Shown here piece after piece: positions 16,021 through 25,453 of a stretch of 64,000 bases of DNA. The notes under the pieces were generated by a model. It was not told the DNA's origin. It did no database searches and saw only the letters and a program-made list of their open reading frames with translations. How positions within the stretch are numbered: the first letter of the stretch is position 1; the number at the start of each line of letters is the position of its first letter. The DNA is from Cyanobacteria bacterium OH_CBrB_359 (lineage in GTDB: Bacteria; Cyanobacteriota; Vampirovibrionia; Gastranaerophilales; Gastranaerophilaceae), in the NCBI GenBank assembly GCA_023433065.1, contig JAEZET010000004.1, forward strand, positions 930,001 through 994,000, given 5' to 3'. The position numbers and the translations under genes are program-made.

Positions 16021-18507
16021 CTATTTTGCTACAATATTAACTAATTTGCCGGGTACTACAACAGTTTTTATAACTTGCATATTTTTCAATAATTCTACAA
16101 TTTTTTCGCTGTTGAGTGCAATTTTTTCAAGTTCATCTTTTGTGGCTTCAGAATCAGTCTCAATCTTATCTTTAATTTTTCCGTTAATCTGAACTACAAG
16201 TGTAATCGTACTTGTCTTGGCCAGATTTTCGTCGTAAATAGGCCATTTATTAATATGTATTGAGTCTTTGCCTCCCAGATTTTGATAAATTTCTTCACAT
16301 AAATGCGGTGTTACAGGTGATATGAGCTGTAATAATGTAATTAATGCAAAACTTAAAACTTGTTTATCATCTTCATTTAAGTTGGATTTTGAAGAAAGAT
16401 AGTCATAGATTGCATTTGTAAATTCCCTGTATTTTGAAATTACGGTATTAAATTGAAACTCATTTGAAATGTCATTAGTAATTTTTTTGATTGCTATATG
16501 AGTTTCCCTGAGTAATTTATTATTCTCTGGTGATAATGATTTTATCTCAGGCAAATTATAATTAAGTGTTAGATAATTTTGATTGCCGGAGAATAGCCGC
16601 CATAGCCTGTTCAAGAATTTGTAACAACCTTCAACACCGGCATCTGTCCAATCGAAATCTCTTATAGGAGGAGAATCGGAGAGAATAAATAATCTAGCTG
16701 TATCTGCCCCGTAATTTTTAAAAATCTCATCAGGGTCAACAGTGTTTCCTTTTGATTTAGACATTTTTGAACCGTCTTTTAAAACCATACCTTGAGTAAG
16801 AAGATTTTTAAATGGTTCATCGATATTCATAAATCCTGAATCTCTTAGCGCTTTAGTAAAAAATCTTGCATACAGTAAATGTAAAATAGCATGTTCTATG
16901 CCACCTACATATTGGTCAATCGGTGCCCAATATTCAGCTAAATCTTTGTCAAACGGTGCCTTATCATTTTTTGCATCAATGTATCTGTAGTAATACCAGC
17001 TGGAGCACATAAATGTATCCATAGTGTCTGTTTCTCTTTTTGCTTTTCCACCGCAAATAGGGCATGTGGTGTCTTGGAATGTTTTAGACGTTAGGATTGG
17101 GGATCTGTCTGTTATTGAAAAATCTACGTCTTCTGGCAACAATACAGGTAAATCAGATTCATTTACGGGTTGAATTCCGCATTTTTCGCAATATACCATA
17201 GGAATAGGAGTTCCCCAGTATCTTTGTCTTGAGATAAGCCAGTCCCTTAATCTAAATTGGGTGGTAGCTTCTCCAAAATTACCGTTTACGGCAATATCAA
17301 TCATTTTAGATTTGCCGGATTCATTATTAAGTCCGTTGCACTCACCTGAATTCACCATAATTCCGGGTGCAGTGTATGCTGTTTCTAGTTTATCTACAGG
17401 ATTTACAGGGTCTTGAATTACTGTTTTAATCGGCAAATTATATTTTTGTGCGAAATCAAAATCTCTCTCATCATGAGCTGGAACTGCCATAACAGCACCT
17501 GTTCCGTATTCAACGAGGGCATAGTCTGCTGTCCAAATCGGGAATTCTTCTCCATTAAATGGGTTTATTATGTGTGTACCTAGTGCTACCCCTGTTTTGA
17601 TTCTTTCTGTTGAAAGTCTTTCGATTTCTGTCATTCTTCTTGCATTTTCGCGGTATTTTTCGACTGCATCTTTATTTTCAGGTGTTGTAAGTTTTTCTAT
17701 ATCTTTATACTCTGGAGCAACAACTAGATATGTTACGCCGAATGTCGTATCAGGTCTTGTTGTGTAGACAGGGATTTCTAACCCTTCAATCTCTTTTACT
17801 TTAAATCTTAATATGGCACCCTTGGATTTTCCTATCCAGTTTTTTTGCATTGTTTTAACGCTATCGGGCCAGCCGTCAAGTTTTTCTATATCATCAAGTA
17901 GTTCCTGTGCGTAATCAGTGATTTTTAAGAACCATTGTGAAAGATATTTCTTTTCAACAATCTCATCACATCTCCAGCATCTGCCTTCGATTACCTGTTC
18001 ATTTGCAAGTACAGTAGCGCATTTATTACACCAGTTAACCGCAGCTTCTTTTTTGTAAGCTAAACCTTTTTCGTATAGCTTTATAAAAAATAGTTGGGTC
18101 CATTTATAGTAATCAGGAAGACAAGTTGTTATTTCTCTGTCCCAATCTACCATTAGTCCCAAAGATTTAAGTTGTTGTTTCATATAAGAAATATTGTCAA
18201 GAGTCCATTTTGCAGGATTTGCACCATGCTGAATCGCAGCATTTTCGGCAGGAAGTCCAAAACTGTCCCAGCCCATAGGATGCAAAACGTTAAAACCGTT
18301 CATTCTTTTAAATCTGGCAACTACATCAGAAATTGCGTAGTTTCTGACATGTCCCATGTGAAGTTTTCCTGAAGGGTATGGCAACATAGACAAGATATAG
18401 TATTTTTCTTTGTTTTTATCATTGTAAGTCTTGTTTAGCTTGGTTTCATCCCAAATTTTTTGCCATTTTTTTTCTATTTCTTGTGGATAATATCTCTCAC
18501 TTATCAA
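16021..18507 (-). CDS. leuS: Leucyl-tRNA synthetase
   Basis: LeuS charges tRNA-Leu. This 828-residue class I enzyme shows PYPSGKLHMGHVRNY (HIGH motif at 50-53) and a zinc-binding CxxC pair in CNKCATVLANEQ and CWRCDE. It also has an editing domain (VYTTRPDTTFGVTYLVVAPE), GTPIPMVYCEKCG and the KMSKS loop near residue 583 (KDGSKMSKSKGN). The C-terminal tRNA-binding domain is complete. It starts with TTG (18505-18507) behind an AGGAG ribosome site; no ATG fits. It is probably the last gene of the minus-strand run that begins with pheS. Confidence 0.98.
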   Translation of the reverse strand: MISERYYPQEIEKKWQKIWDETKLNKTYNDKNKEKYYILSMLPYPSGKLHMGHVRNYAISDVVARFKRMNGFNVLHPMGWDSFGLPAENAAIQHGANPAKWTLDNISYMKQQLKSLGLMVDWDREITTCLPDYYKWTQLFFIKLYEKGLAYKKEAAVNWCNKCATVLANEQVIEGRCWRCDEIVEKKYLSQWFLKITDYAQELLDDIEKLDGWPDSVKTMQKNWIGKSKGAILRFKVKEIEGLEIPVYTTRPDTTFGVTYLVVAPEYKDIEKLTTPENKDAVEKYRENARRMTEIERLSTERIKTGVALGTHIINPFNGEEFPIWTADYALVEYGTGAVMAVPAHDERDFDFAQKYNLPIKTVIQDPVNPVDKLETAYTAPGIMVNSGECNGLNNESGKSKMIDIAVNGNFGEATTQFRLRDWLISRQRYWGTPIPMVYCEKCGIQPVNESDLPVLLPEDVDFSITDRSPILTSKTFQDTTCPICGGKAKRETDTMDTFMCSSWYYYRYIDAKNDKAPFDKDLAEYWAPIDQYVGGIEHAILHLLYARFFTKALRDSGFMNIDEPFKNLLTQGMVLKDGSKMSKSKGNTVDPDEIFKNYGADTARLFILSDSPPIRDFDWTDAGVEGCYKFLNRLWRLFSGNQNYLTLNYNLPEIKSLSPENNKLLRETHIAIKKITNDISNEFQFNTVISKYREFTNAIYDYLSSKSNLNEDDKQVLSFALITLLQLISPVTPHLCEEIYQNLGGKDSIHINKWPIYDENLAKTSTITLVVQINGKIKDKIETDSEATKDELEKIALNSEKIVELLKNMQVIKTVVVPGKLVNIVAK

Positions 18508-18581
18508 AATGTATGCTCCTGTGTTTCTTTATAAAGTTAATACAATAAAAATTATAATCAAAAAACGTTAAGATGTTAAAT

Positions 18582-19571
18582 TTACAGTAAATCTGTTATT
18601 TGCTTAACATTCAGCTTTAAGCAATCTAACCTCTCACAGCTTGTTTGTCTTTTATCCCAAAGGCATGGCCTGCAATCAGAGTTGTTTGTTATTGCTAGGA
18701 ATTTATTTGAAGCCGGAATCAATTTTTTTTCATCTGTAGGACCAAATATAGCTATTGTTTTTGTATCGGTTGCGATTCCTATATGCATTGGCGCAGAGTC
18801 AGAGCAAATTAGTGTTTCACAAGACTTAATAAATTTAGCAAGGTCTTTGATGTTTTTTGTTTTGCCGTACAAATCAGTATAATTTGTTATTCCTTTTTCC
18901 TTCAGGTAGTTTCTTATAAGTTCAATACAATCCTTATCATCAGGACCTCCTGCAAGGTATACTTTTTTGCCTTTTTTTATTAGTTCTTCTATAAGAATTG
19001 CCCAATTGATATTCTCCCAGTTTTTTATGATATTTTTTGTAATACTCATTTTACTGACGCCCGGATGCACTATAACTGAATTCGGAATTATATCTGTTTC
19101 TTCGACTTCGATTTTTGGATTCTGATATTCAGTGCTTATTAAGCTTTCTATTAGAGAATGGTACATTTTTGCCGCATATTGATTTTGATTCAAATCTATT
19201 GCTTTAGTGAGCAACAACTTGCTTAATTCGCCGCTATTATAACCTATTCGGGTTTTAATACCTGTAAAAAATAGCAATACGGGAATCAATTTATTCGAAC
19301 CTGAAGAGATTACAATGTCAAAATTGCCTTTGAGTGCATTCCAGTATAATTTTAAAAGTTCAGTGTATTTATTTTTGCCTTTAATATCAATTAAGAGAAG
19401 ATTATCAATTAATGTTGTCAAATCTTTAATTGATTTACTTCTGGGTTCAAGACAAAGTGTAATTTTGGCATCAGGATAATTCTTCTTAAGGCTTGCTATA
19501 GTCGGTAAAAATAATATTTCATCGCCAATTCCACCAAAATTAATTAAGAGTATATTTTTGTATTCGGTCAT
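18582..19571 (-). CDS. Glycosyltransferase family 9 (heptosyltransferase-like)
   Basis: This GT-B fold enzyme of 329 residues resembles ADP-heptose:LPS heptosyltransferases. The N-terminal motif NFGGIGDEILFLPTIASL is the family signature, followed by ITLCLEPRSKS. The donor-binding half has VIVHPGVSK, VYLAGGPDDKD, LICSDSAPMHIGIATDTKT and FGPTDEKKLIPA. The Cys-rich tail (CRPCLWDKRQTSCERLDC) is common in this family. It probably adds a sugar to lipopolysaccharide or another surface glycan; the substrate cannot be read. It follows a small gene by 3 bases. Confidence 0.9.
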   Translation of the reverse strand: MTEYKNILLINFGGIGDEILFLPTIASLKKNYPDAKITLCLEPRSKSIKDLTTLIDNLLLIDIKGKNKYTELLKLYWNALKGNFDIVISSGSNKLIPVLLFFTGIKTRIGYNSGELSKLLLTKAIDLNQNQYAAKMYHSLIESLISTEYQNPKIEVEETDIIPNSVIVHPGVSKMSITKNIIKNWENINWAILIEELIKKGKKVYLAGGPDDKDCIELIRNYLKEKGITNYTDLYGKTKNIKDLAKFIKSCETLICSDSAPMHIGIATDTKTIAIFGPTDEKKLIPASNKFLAITNNSDCRPCLWDKRQTSCERLDCLKLNVKQITDLL

Positions 19572-19574
19572 AGT

Positions 19575-19922
19575 TTAAAACGGTTTAGTCTGATTTAATT
19601 TATTTCTTAATTCCCTAAATCTGGCGATATCTTCCTGTGCTTTGCTTGATTCTTTAAACACAACTTGTGTGGAAGGGTGTACCATAAGAATATAATCTAT
19701 GTGAATTTCAAGAAAGTTATATTTTCTTGGAGGAGCAGATGTGTTCCTTGAAATAATTTCTGCATTTGTAACAGCTAAAAACCTTTTTTCCTTATCATTT
19801 AAGAGATCAGTGAGCTCTCTATTATTATTTGTATATTTTGCAACGTGTACAACCCCTTTAATATCGTGATCAACAGTTAATATGCAAACTTCTATAGGAA
19901 CAGTATCAATATGTTTAGCCAT
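19575..19922 (-). CDS. Conserved-looking small protein, function unknown
   Basis: I do not recognise a family. This is a soluble 115-residue protein with alternating beta-strand patterns (VEVCILTVDHDIKG-like start, then VVHVAKY, FLAVTNAEIISRN, LEIHIDYILMVHPS) and a C-terminal charged helix. The ribosome site is GAGGAAA. It begins behind its own possible promoter and runs into the GT9 gene with a 3-base gap, so it may belong with surface-glycan functions (inference). Confidence 0.75.
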   Translation of the reverse strand: MAKHIDTVPIEVCILTVDHDIKGVVHVAKYTNNNRELTDLLNDKEKRFLAVTNAEIISRNTSAPPRKYNFLEIHIDYILMVHPSTQVVFKESSKAQEDIARFRELRNKLNQTKPF

Positions 19923-19954
19923 TAAATTTCCTCAATAATAATCTTATATTTTCA

Positions 19955-19983
19955 ATTATAGTATAAATTTTGAATTGTGACTA
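19955..19983 (-). promoter_or_regulatory. Possible promoter for the 19922-18582 genes
   Basis: On the minus strand a weak -35 TAGTCA (complement of 19978-19983) is followed after 17 bases by a perfect TATAAT (complement of 19955-19960). It lies in the 83-base gap after the SPOR gene and would start a separate transcript for the small protein, GT9 and perhaps leuS. Confidence 0.4.
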
Positions 19984-20005
19984 CTTTATTGTATAAAGAT
20001 AATAG

Positions 20006-20671
20006 CTATTCTGAAATTACTTTAGCAGGAAAACCAAGTGATGATATTTCACCTGCAATAGATTGAGCTTTTTGCTTGTTAGAGTAAGAACCGGCTTGAA
20101 CTACATAATAGCCGTTTACTTCTTTTACAAATGGATTAATATTGAGCCCGGCATCCATTATTTTGTTTTGGGTTGTAATAGCTTGTTCAATTGATGTGTA
20201 GTAGCCGATATAAACTTTTGACATCCTTACGGGAATGGATGGGGCGTTGATTTGTTTTGCTACATCTGAAGCTTTAGGTACAGGCGGAGTGGATTTTGAC
20301 TCTTGAGTAGTTTCAGTTTTTATAGTTGTTTGGGCCTGTCTCACTCTTTCTTCTAATTTAGCAATATCATCCTGATATGTTTCAGACTCACTTGTTGTAT
20401 TTTCTTGTTCTGTAGAACCTAGTCTCTTTGAGACTCCAGGCATATTGTCTTCAAACTGAATCCATTTTAATCTATTATCGATACCTTTGTTTTCTTCATC
20501 AACATCTGCTTCTTGTTCCCCAGAAACTCCATCTCCGATTTCTACATCAACATTTGGGGTCAATGTTTTTACAATAAATCCGACAATAAACATACTGAAA
20601 AAAAATGTTACGAAAAAAATATATATAGTTTTTTTATTTTTTGCTTTTTGTAAATTGTAATTATTTGACAT
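20006..20671 (-). CDS. Membrane-anchored SPOR-domain protein
   Basis: SPOR domains bind peptidoglycan stripped of stem peptides, often at division sites. This protein of 221 residues has one membrane helix (about 18-40), a long acidic/Gln-Thr-rich periplasmic linker and a C-terminal SPOR domain. Its two repeats are KVYIGYYTSIEQAITTQNK and YYVVQAGSYSNKQKAQSIAG. I chose the ATG at 20671 (GAGAGGTG upstream), which overlaps the preceding stop by one base (TAATG), rather than an in-frame start 8 codons earlier inside the upstream gene. Confidence 0.88.
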   Translation of the reverse strand: MSNNYNLQKAKNKKTIYIFFVTFFFSMFIVGFIVKTLTPNVDVEIGDGVSGEQEADVDEENKGIDNRLKWIQFEDNMPGVSKRLGSTEQENTTSESETYQDDIAKLEERVRQAQTTIKTETTQESKSTPPVPKASDVAKQINAPSIPVRMSKVYIGYYTSIEQAITTQNKIMDAGLNINPFVKEVNGYYVVQAGSYSNKQKAQSIAGEISSLGFPAKVISE

Positions 20672-21234
20672 TAAATAACACCTCTCACTTTGCAAACAGC
20701 ATTTTTTATACTGTTTATTTCCTTATTATAATTATCAAGCAATTCTTTGGCTATTTCTTTAATATTTTGAATGTTTAAATCTGTTTTAAGTCCACTTGCC
20801 GCAATAGGCGCTCCTTTAGGGTCTATATTTATTCCGAAATGAATAAGGACTGAAGTCAAAGATTTGGTTGCTATTGATACGGTGAGTTTTTTATTGTCAG
20901 CAAATATATCGTCCCCGTCTCTTGTAAAGATTGTATTCGGGCATTTTTTTTCAAGTAATTCTTTTAGAATAGTAACAATGAGTCTTTGTCTAAAAACTCC
21001 TTCAATTAATGGAATAGAGAAATGCTCAATAATAATGTTAAGCATTTTTGAGCTATATATCGGCTCTTTATTGATGACATCTTCTATATCAACCATTTCC
21101 CCAAGTTTTACCTCGCATTCACCTATAAAAGCGACAGCTGCATCCCCGAGAATATTGAAATTCCTATAAATCCAATGACTTGACAGTTCTTTTCCTGTGT
21201 ATTTTATTTCATCTTCTAAAAATCTAGTTTCCAT
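20671..21234 (-). CDS. DUF366 family protein
   Basis: This 187-residue protein matches the pattern I associate with DUF366 (COG2029): LSSHWIYRNFNILGDAAVAF near the start, then LGEMVDIEDV, MLNIIIEHF, RQRLIVTILKELL and a conserved core GDDIFADNKKLTVSIATKS, followed by LIHFGINIDPKGAP. The biochemical function of the family is not established to my knowledge. It lies 14 bases downstream of queC, so a link with 7-deazaguanine metabolism is worth considering. The frame is intact. Confidence 0.8.
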   Translation of the reverse strand: METRFLEDEIKYTGKELSSHWIYRNFNILGDAAVAFIGECEVKLGEMVDIEDVINKEPIYSSKMLNIIIEHFSIPLIEGVFRQRLIVTILKELLEKKCPNTIFTRDGDDIFADNKKLTVSIATKSLTSVLIHFGINIDPKGAPIAASGLKTDLNIQNIKEIAKELLDNYNKEINSIKNAVCKVRGVI

Positions 21235-21248
21235 AAATGTATTTTCAT

Positions 21249-21938
21249 CTAAAAAATTAATTTAAGCAAGTCATCTCTATTGTTAGAAATAATTGCTCTT
21301 TTAAGTCTATTGCAAGATTCACAAGCTCCACAGTGCTTTTCTTCATTTTTGTAGCAACTTCTAATTAAATTAAATGGAATATTTTTATCTATAGCAATTT
21401 TAATAATTTCACTTTTTGTTTTATCTATAAGTGGAGCAATAACTTTAGGGGCATTATTTGTAGAATATTCAAGCGAAAGGTTGATTTTGTTTATAAATTC
21501 AGATCCATTATCAATAAAAGTGACAGCTTCTTCTTTATTTGCACCTATAATTATATCTGAGTAATTATAAGAATCAGCAAAGCAGCCTGCAATATTAACA
21601 AACAGGCCATTTCTATTTGGTACCCATACTGATTTTGCTGTTTTTTTAGCCATTTCTTGATTGTCAAGGTTGTTTACTTCCAGGTTTGGAAGTGATATTT
21701 GATCTGATACAAGAGATGTGTGTGTGATTTCTTTTAGCCAGTTGAGTTCAATGACCTTATGATTAATGTGGTAATGCTGCGCAATCAATTTTGCTGCATT
21801 TATTTCTTTTTCAGAAGCTTTTTGCCCATAATTAAAAGTTATTGCAAGTTCTATATTATGAGTTTCTAACAATAAAGCCAAGCTTACAACAGAATCGAGC
21901 CCTCCTGAGAGCAATATTATTGATTTATTCTTCTTCAT
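21249..21938 (-). CDS. queC: 7-cyano-7-deazaguanine synthase QueC
   Basis: QueC makes preQ0 from carboxy-deazaguanine, ATP and ammonia on the way to queuosine. The PP-loop SGGLDS (11-16) begins the protein, followed by AITFNYGQKASEKEI, VWVPNRNGLFVNIAGCFAD and the substrate region. The zinc site is formed by Cys195, 203, 206 and 209 (CYKNEEKHCGACESC). At 229 residues it is complete. queD, queE and queF are not in the window. It overlaps the HEAT-repeat gene by 14 bases. Confidence 0.96.
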   Translation of the reverse strand: MKKNKSIILLSGGLDSVVSLALLLETHNIELAITFNYGQKASEKEINAAKLIAQHYHINHKVIELNWLKEITHTSLVSDQISLPNLEVNNLDNQEMAKKTAKSVWVPNRNGLFVNIAGCFADSYNYSDIIIGANKEEAVTFIDNGSEFINKINLSLEYSTNNAPKVIAPLIDKTKSEIIKIAIDKNIPFNLIRSCYKNEEKHCGACESCNRLKRAIISNNRDDLLKLIF

Positions 21939-22884
21939 ATTCCTCTTCCGATAATTCGTTCAAGAGGTTGGCAGCTTCTGTTTTGGCAAATTCCGATGAT
22001 TGATAATTAGAAATTATTTCTTTTACAGGGTCTTCTCCCTCAATATTATATATTGCAATTACAGCATTTTTTACAACTTCCTGATTTTGATCATTTAGCA
22101 TTGTTTTTATTAACTCAAGAGATTTTTGGTCTCCGATATTCATAAGAGCTTCTATTGTGTTTATTCTGATTTGTGCCGATTCATCTAGTAAGGAGTTCTT
22201 AAGTGCTTTAAATACCCTATCACTTTTAATGTTAATTTTAGCCAATGCTTCGATTGCTCTTTCTTTTAGAAAAGTAAATTTGTCTATGATTCCTTTTTTA
22301 GTCTCCAAAATTGAAACAAGTGATTCAACTGCTTTTTTATCTCCAAGCATTCCAAGTGCGAAGGCTGCTGATTCTTTTATATAGACTGAGGATTCACTTT
22401 CGTCTTCAAGTAAATCCACTAGTGGCGTGACTGCATATTTATCACCGATTTTTCCAAGGGCTTCGGCACAACTTAGTCTGATTTTGTAATTTTCATCTTT
22501 ATTATTCAAACAATATAAGAGAGGATAGACTGCCTGATTATCTTTTAAATTTGCGAGGGTTTTTGCTACCATAACCCGTATTTGAGTTCTTGCATCAGGG
22601 TCTGTAATCCTGTCTCTAAATTTTTCTTTCATAATTAATGTGTCAACAAGTACGCTTAAACTTGATAAATCTCTTATTTCATTTATTTTTTTTAGAAGGA
22701 AAATTATTACGTTGTAGTCGCAGCTTAGGTCAAAAAAGTGATTATAAATCTTAACCATCTCTTCTTTATTATATTTACTTGATAGAGCTTTAATTAATTC
22801 GATACTTTCAGATGCATCTGAGGGGCTATTAATTTTACATTCTAGCACCAACTCGTCTAAGTTTAGTGAATTGTTATCCGACAT
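21925..22884 (-). CDS. HEAT-repeat (PBS-lyase-like) protein
   Basis: This 319-residue all-helical protein is built of HEAT repeats. Clear units are LANLKDNQAVYPLLYCLNN, CAEALGKIGDKYAVTPLVDL, AFALGMLGDKKAVESLVSIL and EALMNIGDQKSLELIKTML. The A-LG-IGD-A--PL pattern is that of PBS-lyase HEAT-like repeats, common in cyanobacteria and relatives, usually a protein-binding scaffold. I use the ATG at 22884; a GTG three codons earlier is possible. It ends in an acidic tail (LSEEEYEEE) overlapping queC. No enzymatic motif is visible. Confidence 0.85.
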   Translation of the reverse strand: MSDNNSLNLDELVLECKINSPSDASESIELIKALSSKYNKEEMVKIYNHFFDLSCDYNVIIFLLKKINEIRDLSSLSVLVDTLIMKEKFRDRITDPDARTQIRVMVAKTLANLKDNQAVYPLLYCLNNKDENYKIRLSCAEALGKIGDKYAVTPLVDLLEDESESSVYIKESAAFALGMLGDKKAVESLVSILETKKGIIDKFTFLKERAIEALAKINIKSDRVFKALKNSLLDESAQIRINTIEALMNIGDQKSLELIKTMLNDQNQEVVKNAVIAIYNIEGEDPVKEIISNYQSSEFAKTEAANLLNELSEEEYEEE

Positions 22885-22964
22885 AGTCCACACAAAGCTT
22901 CTAACATGTTTAGGATAAATAAAAAATGAAATAATTTCAACATTGTTAATGAAATATTAATTCT

Positions 22965-23540
22965 CTATAATTTTAGTAATGATTCAATATTTCGATTATC
23001 GATTGCTGTTTCTATTTCTTTTCTGATGCTATCCGGTTCTATGTTGACCTTAAAATCATTCGGGATAGCTATTTCGGACGTTAGCTTTGTATTCCTAAAG
23101 CCTTTGTTTAGTATTAAAAATTCTTTATATAACTTTAATATTTCAGCCCATTTTTTGTCAATATTTGCAGATTTTTTTAAATAATATTTAGTGTCGTTTT
23201 CAAATTTCTGAATGTATTTTATTAAATAATCTATATTATAGGCTATTTCATCCATGTCTATTTCGTCATGCTTATCTAAAAACGGGTTATCTTTAATTTC
23301 AACAGGATTATGTATAAAGTTGTTAGCGAGAAAATAAGCCCATAAAAGGCAGCCATAATAGAAGGCAACATTATTTTCGATTAATTTGAATATTTGAGGA
23401 AACAAAATTTGGAACTTAAATTTTCTCTGGTGTGGAGAGCTTAATCCTCCTATTACTCCATTGCAAGCTTCAATATTGTCAGTAAAAGGTATTACGAGGC
23501 TTTGAAATCCCGGGTCAAATTTTGCATCATTCTTATCCAT
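22965..23540 (-). CDS. Protein of unknown function between hisF and the HEAT gene
   Basis: I do not recognise this 191-residue soluble protein. It is rich in aromatic residues and Lys/Asn, with helical stretches such as FPQIFKLIENNVAFYYGCLL and MDEIAYNIDYLIKYIQKFEN. There is no signal peptide, zinc cluster or repeat. Its start lies 5 bases after hisF with an AGAGAGGT ribosome site inside the end of hisF, so it is translated as part of the pheS-hisF operon. Confidence 0.75.
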   Translation of the reverse strand: MDKNDAKFDPGFQSLVIPFTDNIEACNGVIGGLSSPHQRKFKFQILFPQIFKLIENNVAFYYGCLLWAYFLANNFIHNPVEIKDNPFLDKHDEIDMDEIAYNIDYLIKYIQKFENDTKYYLKKSANIDKKWAEILKLYKEFLILNKGFRNTKLTSEIAIPNDFKVNIEPDSIRKEIETAIDNRNIESLLKL

Positions 23541-23545
23541 TTGTA

Positions 23546-24307
23546 CTATACCTCTCTAATAGAAATATTATGTTTTTTAAGCTCAGTTTTCAGTTGAGGA
23601 ACAGGCAGTGTCCCAAAGTGAAAAATGGAAGCAGCAAGAGCTGCATCAGCTTGTCCTTGTTCAAATATATCTACGAAATGCTCAACATTATCACCGGCTC
23701 CTCCTGATGCAATAACAGGTATTTTTACAACGTCAGAGACTAGTTTAGTCATTTTAATGTCAAATCCGTTTTGTGTTCCATCAGTATCCATAGACGTAAG
23801 CAGTATTTCTCCCGCTCCAAGCTCTTCAACTTGTTTTGACCAATCAATTAATTTTATTCCCGTATTTTTTTTGCCGGCATTTATAAAAATAAAGTAATCA
23901 TTATCAACGTATTTCGCATCGATGGCTACTACTATGCATTGTGAGCCAAAATACTCTGCGGAAGTCTTAATCAATGAAGGGTCTTTAACGGCAGCAGAAT
24001 TTATTGAAATTTTATCTGCTCCTGCAAGCAGCAATGTGCGCATATCTTCGATTGACTTTATTCCTCCGCCTACAGTAAATGGTATAAAGACTTGTTCTGC
24101 TACTTTTTCAACCATTTCTGCCGTTGTTTTCCTTGCTTCATTTGTAGCTGTAATATCTAAAAAAACAAGTTCATCGGCACCTTCTGAAGAATATTTTTTA
24201 GCTAATTCAACAGGATTCCCCGCATAACGTAAATTTTCAAAATTTATTCCTTTTACAGTTTGACCGTTTTTAACATCCAAGCAGGGAATTATTCTTTTTG
24301 CAAGCAT
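23546..24307 (-). CDS. hisF: Imidazole glycerol phosphate synthase cyclase subunit HisF
   Basis: HisF takes ammonia from the HisH glutaminase to form IGP and AICAR in histidine synthesis. This 253-residue (beta-alpha)8 barrel begins [19 protein letters not shown] with catalytic Asp11. The second Asp lies near 130 in [12 protein letters not shown]. Phosphate-binding loops [22 protein letters not shown] and [15 protein letters not shown] are intact. No other his gene is nearby; hisF is sandwiched between pheS and an unknown gene. The ribosome site is AAAGGAT. Confidence 0.97.
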   Translation of the reverse strand: MLAKRIIPCLDVKNGQTVKGINFENLRYAGNPVELAKKYSSEGADELVFLDITATNEARKTTAEMVEKVAEQVFIPFTVGGGIKSIEDMRTLLLAGADKISINSAAVKDPSLIKTSAEYFGSQCIVVAIDAKYVDNDYFIFINAGKKNTGIKLIDWSKQVEELGAGEILLTSMDTDGTQNGFDIKMTKLVSDVVKIPVIASGGAGDNVEHFVDIFEQGQADAALAASIFHFGTLPVPQLKTELKKHNISIREV

Positions 24308-24319
24308 TTTAATCCTTTA

Positions 24320-25354
24320 CTAAAATTGTTTTAAGAATCTGATATCATTGTTAAAAAATAGTCTTATATCATCTATTGCGTATTTGAGCATTGTAAGTCT
24401 TTCAACCCCCATTCCGAATGCAAAACCAGAATAAACATCAGGGTCGATTCCGACATTTTTTAAGACATTTATATCTACCATTCCAGAGCCTAGAATTTCA
24501 AGCCATCCGGTACCTGAGCAGGTTCTGCATCCTGCTCCTTCGCACATAATACATTGTACATCCACTTCTGCACTGGGTTCGGTAAAAGGAAAGAAACTTG
24601 TTCTGAATCTTGTAGGTCGAGATGCGCCGAAATACAGTCTTATAAACTCATTTAATACACCTTTAAGATCTGCGAAAGTTATATCTTTATCAATCAAAAG
24701 ACCTTCAATTTGGTGGAAGAGGTTATTTTTTCTGGAACTTACTGCTTCGCATCTATATACTCTTCCCGGAGATATCACTCTTATCGGAGGTTTTTGGGAC
24801 AGCATTTCTCTTACCTGGGAGTTAGAAGTTTGACTCCTTAATACGACATTAGAAGCAATTTCTGTATAAAAAGTATCTTGCATATCTTTTGCAGGGTGGT
24901 CAGCTGCGAAATTAAGCATGTCAAAATTGAAGTATTCAGTTTCAACCTCCGGACTGTTTTTTTGATTAATTATTGAAAAACCCATTCCTTGAAAAATTTC
25001 AGTTATCTCATTAATCGTTTGAGTTATCGGATGTAATTTTCCATGAGGCACATAGTCGCCAGGTAATGTTATATCAATTTTTTCCGCTTTAAGTTTTTGG
25101 TTTAATTCCTGCTTGTATAAAGATTCATATTTTTCTTTCAGTTCTTCTTCGATTGTAGAAGAAGCTTTATTTGCAAGATTTCCTATAGTTTTTTTATCAT
25201 CAGGTGATAGGTCTTTTAAGTTCTTTTTTATATTGTTTAATTCACTGTTTCTGCTGAGATAATTAATTTTTATTTCTTCCAAATCAGAGATTTTCGCTGC
25301 TAAATTTATTTCTTTTAGTGCCTTTTGAAGCATTTTTTCAATACTTGTTTCCAT
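24320..25354 (-). CDS. pheS: Phenylalanyl-tRNA synthetase alpha subunit
   Basis: PheS is the catalytic class II subunit of PheRS. The 344-residue protein has the N-terminal coiled coil (about 1-85) and then the core: HPITQTINEITEIFQGMGF, ETEYFNFDMLNFAADHPAKD (motif 2 region), VLRSQTSNSQVREM, RVISPGRVYRCEAVS, and motif 3 GFAFGMGVERLTMLKYAID. The zinc-like CEGAGCRTCSGTGW insertion is normal for the family. The beta subunit gene pheT is not adjacent; hisF follows after 12 bases. Confidence 0.97.
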   Translation of the reverse strand: METSIEKMLQKALKEINLAAKISDLEEIKINYLSRNSELNNIKKNLKDLSPDDKKTIGNLANKASSTIEEELKEKYESLYKQELNQKLKAEKIDITLPGDYVPHGKLHPITQTINEITEIFQGMGFSIINQKNSPEVETEYFNFDMLNFAADHPAKDMQDTFYTEIASNVVLRSQTSNSQVREMLSQKPPIRVISPGRVYRCEAVSSRKNNLFHQIEGLLIDKDITFADLKGVLNEFIRLYFGASRPTRFRTSFFPFTEPSAEVDVQCIMCEGAGCRTCSGTGWLEILGSGMVDINVLKNVGIDPDVYSGFAFGMGVERLTMLKYAIDDIRLFFNNDIRFLKQF

Positions 25355-25415
25355 TTTGCCCTCTTTAGTTTTATCAGTTCAATTATATGACAAAATAAAT
25401 ATCACTTACAACTAA

Positions 25416-25446
25416 TTGACGAATTAATTACAATTTTTGCTATAAT
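25416..25446 (+). promoter_or_regulatory. Promoter giving a probable leaderless transcript of the GH13 gene
   Basis: TTGACG (25416-25421), a 19-base spacer and an extended -10 TGC-TATAAT (25441-25446). Only 7 bases separate the -10 from the ATG at 25454, so transcription should begin at or within a base or two of the start codon. There is no Shine-Dalgarno. Confidence 0.6.
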
Positions 25447-25453
25447 AAATCAT

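Noticed and set aside
18508..18581. T-box leader for leuS (also considered for tyrS and pheS)
   Set aside because: No T-box sequence (AGGGTGGNACCGCG-like) or antiterminator is visible upstream of any of the three synthetase genes.
21939..22964. preQ1 riboswitch for queC
   Set aside because: queC starts inside the upstream gene and the operon leader near 25355-25415 shows no preQ1 aptamer pattern.
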